In this document: one piece after another, positions 31,997-41,656 of the stretch
Position numbering within the stretch: the stretch's first letter is position 1
How the letters are laid out: each line of letters opens with the position of its first letter
Assembly: GCA_036245805.1 (NCBI GenBank)
Contig: BTRK01000004.1
Span: 41,380,907 to 41,444,906, forward strand
Length of the DNA stretch: 64,000 bases
Direction of reading: 5' to 3'
Source of the DNA: Pristionchus mayeri
Taxonomy: Eukaryota; Nematoda; Chromadorea; Rhabditida; Neodiplogasteridae
Made by a program: the position numbers and the translations under genes
The notes under the pieces: model-generated
What the model saw: only the letters and a program-made list of their open reading frames with translations
Told to the model about the DNA's origin: nothing
The model's database searches: none

Positions 31997-33845
31997 CTTT
32001 TACACAACATCTCGTTATGTCTTACATGCGATGGTTTGAATGGAACGAAGAGAGGGAGTTTATTATTTAGGGTGATAAATCGAACAGTAATTGGGAAAGT
32101 TTGAACGTTTGATATAACACGCGATGATGAAACACAAACTGAGTGTGTGCCAATTAATCGCGAATATCAAGGGAAAGGAACGGACGATCGCCTTGGCGCA
32201 CGGGCTCTCCCTATCTCTCCCTGAATGCAGCTCGCCCTTACGCGCATTGTGCACTATCGCAATCATGTGCATTTTATTATATTTGTATCGTAACACGAGG
32301 CTTCGAAGAATTAACTTTGACTTTTCAGTAACTACTAGGGCAATAAATATATTTATTTTATTGTCTGAATGCGAACAACGTTCGATCTACTGGATTTGTA
32401 TTTTCATACTGAACATCACTTGATGGTGAAACTGGAGAGTGGTACTTGCTGGCTGAAATTTTCGAAAGAATCTAAATTTGGATATGTCATTGTCAAGCCT
32501 ATGCCAGAGTTAAACAAAAAGATGATCCATCATCGAGTGAGATATTATTTTCAGAAACTGAGAAACTTATTTGGTACAGTCGCATGCATTAAGGAGGCGC
32601 GAAATTCTTGAAGCCATCACTGTCGAAATTACATATCCTGTTCAGAACTCGTCTTCTGCTAATGTTTGAATCTATTCCACATATTCATTCTCTAAGAGAT
32701 TTGTCGCTCTACACATGCGCAATCTCTCGTTATTTCACCACCGGACAAGCGGCGCCTCACATAACTGCGCCACCACCACCTTTCATCTTGACAAGTGCAA
32801 TGAAAACACAAATTCGGATTACGCGCTTATTTCTAATAGGCCATTAGTGGCTGATCAGTCTTAACATCACCAGTACGATATATTCCCATCATACTTTACT
32901 ACTGTGGTTTAGAATGGGACCTATATTCTTGCTAAATTAAAAGATAATCGTTTGAAAAGTCAGGTCGTTGATCAGCTACATGCAGTTTTGAACATTGCCA
33001 TTTTCTTTTCCTTGATCGCACTGATCTATGATAGTGTGCGCTAAAGAGAGTATACATGCCTCTATCTAACATTAAAAGAGCCAAGTTCATTTGTCAGCAA
33101 CGAACGATTGTAGATGTCAGAATGAACTTTAGTCAAAATCGCATCAAAACATTATGACCAACCTGATTTATAGTAGGTTTCAGCCAATATTAATTATTGT
33201 ATTCGATATGGTGGCAAACCCCATCGCTGGTGCCACATAATTCAAGTAGATGTACCACTCGTGAAACAGTAATATTACCGCTGCAGGTGTCTGTTCGGTG
33301 AAATCCATTTCAGACCTCCTCCTTATCTTCTCCATATGTCTCTACTCTCTTATCACATCCACCATATATCAGTCGCCATCGGTGAGCCGAATTTATAATA
33401 ATATAGTCAAATATTTCAACGAAACTGATGGGGAACGTCATACGCCTTTGTTAATTTCGTAATAGTTCGCATTTAAAAGTCTGGTTATCATATCACGCAC
33501 CCGGCACTCTTGCGCTTTGTCATAACCCTATCATAAGTGATTATGACACTTTTCTAGTACTTGATTGGGTTCTTCAACAAACAATTATTATCTTAGAGTT
33601 CATTTATTTACGCGACGAGACGGATTGTATTACAATTTCCACTTTCGTCTTCCGCATATAACCATATTCATCGACTAACCACATGTGCGATTTCAAGATT
33701 GTAATTTTCTTTTTGAACCAATTATAAAGAGAAAATGCAGATGACACCGTTCGATTTCGTTCTCCCCGGATTCTTCCGTGAAGCATTAATTTATTTGTGT
33801 TGTTTTTTTCCATTCTAGGGACAACCATCTGCAAATTTAAAAGCT
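31997..33845. other. Unassigned stretch
   Basis: No gene recognised. Near 33160-33170 the words TTATGACCAACCTGA look like one mariner-type terminus, but no partner end was found. An open frame at 33604-34053 (-) runs into the MITE at 33846 and is not supported as a gene. Confidence 0.4.
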
Positions 33846-34096
33846 TAAAGGAGGAGTAAATGCAAACGCGCGCCCGGTTGAAATATGTTTCACCTAGGGA
33901 CGCACTCTCTTCAAGTTGCGTGCTATCTCGCCCCCTTCCCTGAGCTTTCCCTGATCTGGCTCCCGGCCAACTAGCTATAACTCTGTTCGGAATGGAGATA
34001 TCAATGTGAAAATTTCGGAGCTTCTTATCGTTGTGGAGCTCTAGGCAGTGCATATGACAGCTTCAAAAAATAAATTTTGAGTTTACTCCTCCTTTA
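33846..34096 (-). mobile_element. AAAGGAGGAGTAAA-type MITE, copy 2
   Basis: TAAAGGAGGAGTAAA at the left and TTTACTCCTCCTTTA at the right, 251 bp, inverted relative to 12065-12302. No coding capacity. Confidence 0.82.
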
Positions 34097-34904
34097 AAAC
34101 CGGGAAAAGGTTGTGCAGGGAGCGTTGTTTCCCAAGCACCCGCGTATTTAAATCTGTGAGGAATTATTTTTTAAAAATCAGTTACCGAAAATTCTGTAGG
34201 CATTTCGTACTACGCCACATTCAGCATAAATTTGCTAGAAACCGTTTCAGGGTGTGCCGCCATCAAAATCTGAGTTGGAATACTTTACGTACCCGAGTAG
34301 TTTATTCAACGAAAAATTAGCAAAATTTATGTCAGCGAAACATTGCAATACAAGCTTCAACTTTTAGAAGATGATGGACGCCGCAGCTAATACTAATGCG
34401 ATATTTATGTTTTCTTTGATTTTATACGATTGAATATCACCCGATTGAACATACTATGTATTCAAAAGGTATATTAATGAATTACTTAAGAGAGATCTGA
34501 GTGAGTGAACATTTTTGTGAAGATGCTTGGCACTAGCGAAAAATCGAATTCCTTCAAAATTGGTATTCATGTAGTACTCAATGAGTATAGCTCAGACGCG
34601 GCTTATTTAGTGTTCTAGATCGCGCTTAGAGAAATTATGGGTACTTTAGTCCGAAAACGTCAATTTTCGTACTTATCCATTTCGCAATCAATCGATACCT
34701 CTAAAAATCCAGAATATTCAAGTGATCACACATGCCAAGTGCCATACCGATTGGATGAATGGTCTTGAGAAAAAAGTGAAAATTCGATAAATTTTACGTT
34801 CGATCAATTCAATACCTATATATAAAGCGCAGTGTGACTCCGTCTGACCGGATTGCGAAATAGGGAGGGGAGGGAGGGATGACGTTAGGAAGGCATCAAT
34901 CCAT

Positions 34905-36566
34905 TACCGTATACCAATCAATAATTAGCATTGGGTCAACTACCGTATACCAATCGATAATTAGCCATGGGTCAACTGTTATTCCGTGGGTCAGATTTAT
35001 GACTTTGACCTTTGATCTTTGAATTATCGTATACCAATCAATAATTAGCATTGGGTCAACTACCGTATACCAATCGATAATTAGCCGTGGGTCACCTCTT
35101 ATTCCGTTGGTCAGATTTATGATTTTGATCTTTGATCTTTGAATTACCGTATACCAATCAATAATTAGCATTGGGTCAACTACCGTATACCAATCGATAA
35201 TTAGCCATGGTTCAACTGTTATTCCGTGGGTCAGATTTATGACTTTGACCTTTGATCTTTGAATTACCATATGCCAATCAATAATTAGCATTGGGTCAAC
35301 TACCGTATACCAATCGATAATTAGCCATGGGTCAACTGTTATTCCGTGGGTCAGATTTATCACTTTGACCTTTGATCTTTGAATTACCGTATGCCAATCA
35401 ATAATTAGCATTGGGTCAACTACCGTATACCAATCGATAATTAGCCATGGGTCACCTCTTATTCCGTGGGTCAGATTTATGATTTTGATCTTTGATCTTT
35501 GAATTACCGTATGCCAATCATTAATTTGCATAGGGTCAACTACCGTATACTAATCGATAATTAGCCATGGGTCAACTGTTATTCCGTGGGTCAGATTTAT
35601 GACTTTGACCTTTGATCTTTGAATTACCGTATGCCAATCAATAATTAGCATTGGGTCAACTACCGTATACCAATCGATAATTAGCCGTGGGTCAACTGTG
35701 ATTCCGTGGGTCAGATTTATGATTTTGATCTTTGATCTTTGAATTACCGTATGCCAATCAATAATTAGCATTGGGTCAACTACCGTATACCAATCGATAA
35801 TTAGCCATGGGTCAACTGTTATTCCGTGGGTCATGATTTTGATCTTTGATCTTTGAATTACCGTATGCCAATCATTAATTTGCATAGGGTCAACTACCGT
35901 ATACTAATCGATAATTAGCCATGGGTCAACTGTTATTCCGTGGGTCAGATTTATCACTTTGACCTTTGATATTTGAATTACATTATGCCAATCAATAATT
36001 AGCATTGGGTCAACTACCGTAAACCAATCGATAATTAGTCGTGGGTCACCTCTTATTCCGTGGGTCAGATTTATGATTTTGATCTTTGATCTTTGAATCA
36101 CCGTATGCCAATCAATAATTAGCTTTGGGTCAACTATCGTATGCCAATCGATATGGAATAACAGTTGACCCATGGCTAATTATCGATTGGTATACGGTAG
36201 TTGACCCAATGCTAATTATTGATTGGCATACGGTAATTCAAAGATCAAAGGTCAAAGTCATAAATCTGACCCATGGAATAACAGTTGACCCATGGCTAAT
36301 TATCGATTGGTATACGGTAGTTGACCCAATGCTAATTATTTCCGTGGGTCAGATTTATGACTTTGACCTTTGATCTTTGAATTACCGTATGCCAATCAAT
36401 AATTAGCATTGGGTCAACTACCGTATACCAATCGATAATTAGCCATAGGTCACCTCTTATTCCGTGGGTCAAATTTATGATTTTGATCTTTGATCTTTGA
36501 TCTAAAGTATGCCAATTAATAATTAGCATTAGGTCGGCTACAGTATACAATCGATAATTAGCCATG
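34905..36566. repeat. 120-bp tandem satellite, about 14 units
   Basis: Exact 120-bp period over most of the array. Each unit holds two half-repeats of about 36 bp (TACCGTATACCAATCRATAA then TTAGC.. and TGGGTCAAC) and a segment TTCCGTGGGTCAGATTTATG followed by CTTTGACCTTTGATCTTTGA. A block at about 36150-36340 is inverted relative to the rest, and one unit near 35833 is shortened. Open frames of up to 211 codons here are repeat translations. Recurrent GGGTCA and TGACCTTTGATCT words resemble nuclear-receptor half-sites and a TCF CTTTGAT site; this is inference only. Confidence 0.95.
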
Positions 36567-36572
36567 GGTCAA

Positions 36573-36735
36573 AGCTTCTAGAATGTTCCAGGAAGTTCGA
36601 AAATGTTCCAAAGCTTCTAGAATGTTCCAGAAAGTTCGAAAATGTTCCAAAGCTTCTAGAATGTTCCAGAAAGTTCGAAAATGTTCAAAAGCTTCTAGAA
36701 TGTTCCAGAAAGTAAGCTTTTCGAAAATGTTCCAC
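36573..36735 (+). promoter_or_regulatory. Tandem heat-shock-element array, 39-bp unit, about 4 copies
   Basis: Each unit reads AGCTTCTAGAATGTTCCAGA then AAGTTCGAAAATGTTCCAA. Split by pentamers this is TTC-TA-GAA-TG-TTC-CA-GAA-AG-TTC-GA-AAA-TG-TTC: five perfect alternating nTTCn/nGAAn modules, one imperfect and one more. That is the consensus of the binding site for heat shock factor. The array abuts the satellite and is cut by the scaffold gap, so its full length is unknown. No gene start is visible next to it. Confidence 0.75.
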
Positions 36736-37235
36736 NNNNNNNNNNNNNNNNNNNNNNNNNNNNNNNNNNNNNNNNNNNNNNNNNNNNNNNNNNNNNNNNN
36801 NNNNNNNNNNNNNNNNNNNNNNNNNNNNNNNNNNNNNNNNNNNNNNNNNNNNNNNNNNNNNNNNNNNNNNNNNNNNNNNNNNNNNNNNNNNNNNNNNNNN
36901 NNNNNNNNNNNNNNNNNNNNNNNNNNNNNNNNNNNNNNNNNNNNNNNNNNNNNNNNNNNNNNNNNNNNNNNNNNNNNNNNNNNNNNNNNNNNNNNNNNNN
37001 NNNNNNNNNNNNNNNNNNNNNNNNNNNNNNNNNNNNNNNNNNNNNNNNNNNNNNNNNNNNNNNNNNNNNNNNNNNNNNNNNNNNNNNNNNNNNNNNNNNN
37101 NNNNNNNNNNNNNNNNNNNNNNNNNNNNNNNNNNNNNNNNNNNNNNNNNNNNNNNNNNNNNNNNNNNNNNNNNNNNNNNNNNNNNNNNNNNNNNNNNNNN
37201 NNNNNNNNNNNNNNNNNNNNNNNNNNNNNNNNNNN
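36736..37235. other. Scaffold gap, 500 N
   Basis: Exactly 500 N, probably a placeholder length. Tandem repeats on its left edge explain why assembly failed. Frames running through it are meaningless. Confidence 0.98.
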
Positions 37236-37290
37236 GTGATTTTTCGCTAGTGCAGCATATTTTCATTCACTCAGACAGTCTCTCATAAAT

Positions 37291-38159
37291 TTAACACACA
37301 GAGATGAACGAAGCTACAGTATACCATTATCAATCGAGCTCAATGATTAGAAGCACATACGTCCCATAATATAAAACATAATATAAAATCAATTATTGAC
37401 CGAATTTAACAGTATGTAATGCAATAAAAGAAAATATGATATATTCAATGTGAAATGTCGAAATATTGCCCAGCTGAACTGACTTGACCCAGCGAACTTG
37501 CACTACACCACGATGGGTGGAACTTAGAGAAATAGGCTCATTGAAATTGAAATATATTACAATCCTAGTGACGCTATTCTCTTTTCGCACCATCGATAAC
37601 CCCGTCCCATATAATAAAAGAATTTTAGAAAAATTTTGAAATTTTGAGTGGAGGACCCTATTTAAATTTACATCATTCGTTAGTGTGACCTATTCTACGC
37701 AGATTTTTTTCCATTCTTCTCATCCTATTCTCCTGGACTAATTTTTCAACTTGGTCTCTTGACGCATACTGGCTGATCTATCGAGATATTTAAGGAAATC
37801 GACTGAGGAGAGGATTGGAATGAGTGAGAGGAGATTGTTTAACAGTTTGGGAGCATAGGATCCGTGAAGGAAATTGTTTTCGTATCTAAGGTAACATTGA
37901 AACTTCAGAGCTCCGCTCTTAGTTAATTTTGCGAAAACAATTGCTTTTGAATTTGTGAATCATATTTTTCGAATATAACAGAGCACATTGGATTTCCTAT
38001 AATGCATGCTCATATTTATCAATAAGACTTTTCTATTTTAGATTGTATTATGGAAACGAGTTTGACATTAAGGTTTCTAGTACGAGTGAACCGTGATTTA
38101 CTGCGCATTCCACTGTTGGGATGCAATTAACTCTTCCTTAAAATATGGTTTTTATTATT
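37291..38159. other. Unassigned stretch
   Basis: Nothing firmly recognised. A segment near 37755-37850 (TGAGGAGAGGATTGGAATGA) vaguely resembles the exon-like pieces at 39196 and 46690, but its frame is broken. Confidence 0.35.
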
Positions 38160-38516
38160 TAAAGGAGGGCTCTCGGCAAAGTAGCCACATCGATAGAAGA
38201 TAGGTTCCACCCTACAAAGATCATAGCGCGAGCTAGAAAGCGTACAAACATCGGCAGGATAGCTCAGTGGTAGAGCAGTCGTCACGTTACGGGAGGATGT
38301 GGGTTCGATCCCCACCAGTTTTTGACAAATCTTCGCGATATTTGAATTCGCGCACTTCCCTGTCCCACAAGCGTCCATGGCACTCAGCCAGCTAATCATA
38401 CCTCTTAGGAGAGTAGAGATATTAATGCAATTTTTTGGAGCCTTTAGTCGTTAAGAGGAGCTAGGTCATGGTAATGACAGGGACCAAAGTTGAACTTTGC
38501 CTTCAGTCCTCCTTTA
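38160..38516. mobile_element. AAAGGAGG-type TIR element carrying a tRNA-like sequence
   Basis: Left end TAAAGGAGGGCTCTCGGCAAAGT and, inverted, right end TAAAGGAGGACTGAAGGCAAAGT. The terminal TAAAGGAGG is shared with the MITEs at 12065 and 33846, but the interior differs and contains the tRNA-like segment at 38253-38324. TA at the ends may be the target duplication. Confidence 0.7.
38253..38324 (+). other. tRNA-derived sequence with intact A and B boxes
   Basis: A-box TAGCTCAGTGGTAGA (38260-38274), B-box GGTTCGATCCC (38302-38312), and a perfect 5-bp T-stem GTGGG/CCCAC. The D-arm folds (GCTC/GAGC). The acceptor arms do not pair well and the anticodon arm closes only weakly around a 6-nt loop, so this is a tRNA pseudogene or SINE head rather than a functional tRNA. 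The minus-strand frame over it (VGIEPTSSRN..LPLSYPAD) is the usual shadow translation of such sequences. Confidence 0.6.
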
Positions 38517-40311
38517 ATAACTGAAAAATGGGAATTATCACACGTACCTTTACTATGTCGTTGCTGTATTAAAATCCGAATGAGAATCCGGAGAATACGA
38601 ATTTCATGATTCTAACTGTAAAAAGAAAAAAAACGATGAAAATGTTGACTTTCCAGCTTTTAATAAAACTCTATCGCTTCCAAACTATGCTTTGCGATAT
38701 TCTAGTCGAAAAATACTCCAGAAAAACCTATTTATATTATCATTATAATATCATGCATTTGTGAAAATTTTTTGAGCCTCGTCTGGTGTTTTTCGGAAAG
38801 TGCATTAAATGCATTCATATTTTTCCAAATATTAACACTCGGTATGGTAACTTCACCTAGGAAAATATTGAGGGAGTTGCAAAAAAAATATATGTGGGTT
38901 TGTTACGTTTTCTCGTGGAACGTCTCTTAAGAGATTCGTTGCTTGACTCGTGCTATCAACTCCAATTCATTTTGAAGCGGGAAATTGATTATATCTCGTT
39001 TTTCGTCCTGCCAACGATGGGAATATCAGATTTGGTAAACGCGGAGGCTATTATAGAGTCACAGCAGTACGAATCTACCATGAAATCATTATTTCGCCTT
39101 TAATGTTGTTCGTTTCTTCATTACCTGCATTTCTCTTCTCCGAAATAGTGGAGAAAGTGGCGTCATCGAAATTTGTTTTTTTTTTCTTTTGTAAGGACTC
39201 ATTCTTCAGTGGTCTCTAGACGTATGGTCTCTGATTTGACAGGAGAGGAGAGAAGAGCGAATGAGGATTCAGGTGAGTGATGAGATATTGTGTGATTGGA
39301 CAATTTTGGGGAAGTTGTGTCCACGCATGTAGAGACCAAGGATAGGGAAGTTTACCAGAGGAATTATTGTCTTTGGTTTTGTGACTTCGCAGAAAGGGCA
39401 GAAACCACGGTTAAGAAAATACGGTTAAGAACTGAGATTTTATTGTATTTCGTTATTTAAAGAAATTCAGCAGACAGTGAGCAAACGTGGTCAATGTGAA
39501 GGAAATTGTAAAGTGGCTGCAGCACAAAACTGCCATGAAATCAGTATTTCGATTTTAAAATTGTTCCCTTCCCCTTTACCTGCCTATCTATCGGCGTTTG
39601 AGTTGAACGAGTTTTCATTTCTCATTTCTTGAGATTTCATTTTTTTGACTGTTTGATCAGTTGTAGGTACACTGACAGCATAACAAGGAAAGATTTTTGG
39701 GGGTTTTCAACTTTTACCTTCGGAATCCAGCAGGGATTGGGAATCTAGGCTCGCATTGATTTGTATGCTAGTTGTGAAACTGTGAAGTTCACGGGCGCAT
39801 TACAGTTTTCCATTGCCCAACTTTGGTCCTCGTGAGATGGGGAAGTGGACGGGTTTGCATTCAAATGAAAGCGCAGATAAGAAAATAAAGAGTTTTTATT
39901 ACCAATGCAATGAATCTAATGGTAATACTAATTGTATCTGTAGGAAAGAATTGCCGGGTTTCGACAACTTTCATTGTTTCGCTTACTTTCTCCGTTATAT
40001 TTTGCTCTCCCTGCTCAATTTGAATGAATCATCATACCCCTTCTCTCGTTCGCCTTCGACATGATCAAAATGGAGAGAAAGGCTACTGAGGTATGGAGTG
40101 CACAGCGTGTCAGACCGGACAATCTGGCGGCGGAGAGCAATTCTCGCACTCTCGATTGTACTATAGCGAAGTAACCGAGTAAATATATTCGGTGAAACAT
40201 ATTCCACATTGCGGGTTGCAGAGCAAAATATAGCGAAACAGTTAATACATCTTGCGAAACTCATTTTGAAACAGCTATTTCAAAAATTAATACATGCCAA
40301 TTTTCAAATGA
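38517..40311. other. Mostly unassigned; exon-like piece at 39196-39290
   Basis: After GTAAG/GACTCATTC a frame reads THSSVVSRRMVSDLTGEERR, comparable with THSLDMYTRLLASDLMMEER at 46690 and its tandem copies, and like it followed by acidic residues. The shared frame suggests a duplicated exon of an unknown charged protein. No other gene was seen here. Confidence 0.3.
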
Positions 40312-40586
40312 GAACTAGTCTGCGCACAATATCGGCAGACCCCACTTCTGGGGTGTTTTCTGAATCCTCATGCAGAGCTCTAGAATTGCAACAGACAGAT
40401 TTTTGATATTGGTTTTAGTATTCGAGTAATCATGAAAAATTTACTTTTTGTTGCACGTTTATAGCCATTATTCGAAAACTAAAAACAATATCAAAATTCT
40501 GTTTGTTGCAGTTGCAGAGCTGATCTTGACGATTCAGAAAACACCCCACAAGTGGGGTCTGCCGATATTGTGCTCGGACTAATTCT
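40312..40586. repeat. 275-bp foldback MITE
   Basis: AGAACTAGTCTGCGCACAAT with ATCGGCAGACCCCACTTCTG at the left is matched, inverted, at the right end (CACAAGTGGGGTCTGCCGAT then ATTGTGCTCGGACTAATTCT). The arms are about 105 bp and the centre is AT-rich. Confidence 0.82.
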
Positions 40587-41248
40587 AATTTGAAGCAGCA
40601 AATGCATACATAATAGTAATTGTGGTATCATGAAGCCAAGAAGCGAAATAAAAATCTAAAAATGTAACAGTAGAACATCATGAATCATGCACAATCACAT
40701 GCATAAGATCATGCATATGAATGAGATCATGCACATGCATGATTGTTACAAGCACTGGCTTAACCACATTATTAAAATAAAATTTCTTAATTAAATTATG
40801 GTGTATGTTTCAACCACGTCCTCCATCACTTCACCGCTCAGCGGCGATGAATGGAGAGAAATGGCCCGCCGCGAGAACAAATTATCTGATCTGACACGCT
40901 GTGGAGTGCTTGAATAGTTTTTGTTTTGAAGAAAAACAGAGGATAAATTCAGCATAATGAATGTTTTTTCGCGTTTTATGGCTACACTGAAACACCAGAT
41001 TTTCGCAAAGTTTTTTTTCGAACAAACTCATATTTCCCATTGACGTTGGATTTCCCTCGAATTCACGCACATCGGAATCAACGAAACTATTCTATTGTAC
41101 GTTTTTGTGAAGAGAAAAGACTTAAATGTATTGTTTCTTGACACAAAAAAATCGTATTTTACTGCGCATCCCATTGTTAGAGTACGATTAAACGTTCATT
41201 GAAACACGGATTTGCTAGATCAAAAATTGAAGTAATAGGAAGGGGTAT

Positions 41249-41656
41249 GACAGAAGCGCAACGGCGAAAGCGCAACTTGGCCTAACACGTCCAATCGACG
41301 TCCTAGCAAGGAGTGCCGTACACAATCAATACTACAGTACCACCATCACCTACCGTAATCTGTTCCTTGGGTCAGATTCAGTTCCGTGGGTCATATATTT
41401 TTGTAAAATTTCCCAATGGACCTCAAAATGTGTCTACCATAGTCCATGATACGCTAGAGTGCGTTCTAATCATTTTGAGATGTGTTGGGGAATTTTACAA
41501 AAATATATGACCCACGGAACTCAATCTGACCCAAGGAACTGATTACGGTAGTCGAAGGTGGTACTGTAATATTGATTGTGTATGGTGCTCCCAAGTTGCT
41601 AGGACGTCGATTGAACGAGTTATGCCGAGTTGCGCTTTTGTCGTTGCGCGTCTGTC
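41249..41656. repeat. 408-bp foldback element sharing words with the satellite
   Basis: GACAGAAGCGCAACGGC at the left and an inverted GCGCGTCTGTC end at the right; arms of about 165 bp. Near the centre TTCCGTGGGTCATATATTT occurs in both orientations (about 41383 and 41505), close to the TTCCGTGGGTCAGATTTAT word of the 120-bp satellite. CTTGGGTCAGATT and CTACCGTA words are shared too. Confidence 0.8.

Larger units (their letters stand above)
34494..37290. repeat. Inverted-repeat-bounded region holding the satellite, HSE array and gap
   Basis: Left flank 34494-34552 contains CTGAGTGAGTGAACATTTTT and GCACTAGCGAAAAATC. The right flank just after the N gap (37236-37290) contains GATTTTTCGCTAGTGCAGC and CATTCACTCAGACAG, the same words inverted. 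The satellite and the heat-shock array therefore lie between matching inverted ends, which suggests that they belong to one element. The interior across the gap is unknown. A TATATAAAG word at about 34817 precedes the satellite. Confidence 0.6.

Noticed and set aside
33155..33175. Isolated mariner-type terminus TTATGACCAACCTGA
   Set aside because: No matching left end found within several kilobases, so no element can be delimited.
34896..36565. Long open frames (up to 211 codons) across 34896-36565
   Set aside because: They are translations of the 120-bp satellite; because 120 is divisible by 3 any frame free of stops stays open. No splice or start context.
34905..36566. CRISPR array
   Set aside because: Contiguous 120-bp monomers without unique spacers, in a eukaryotic genome.
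36583..37266. Open frames of 193 and 218 codons
   Set aside because: They consist mostly of the N gap.
38253..38324. Functional tRNA gene
   Set aside because: A and B boxes are good, but the acceptor stem does not pair and the anticodon loop has six bases.
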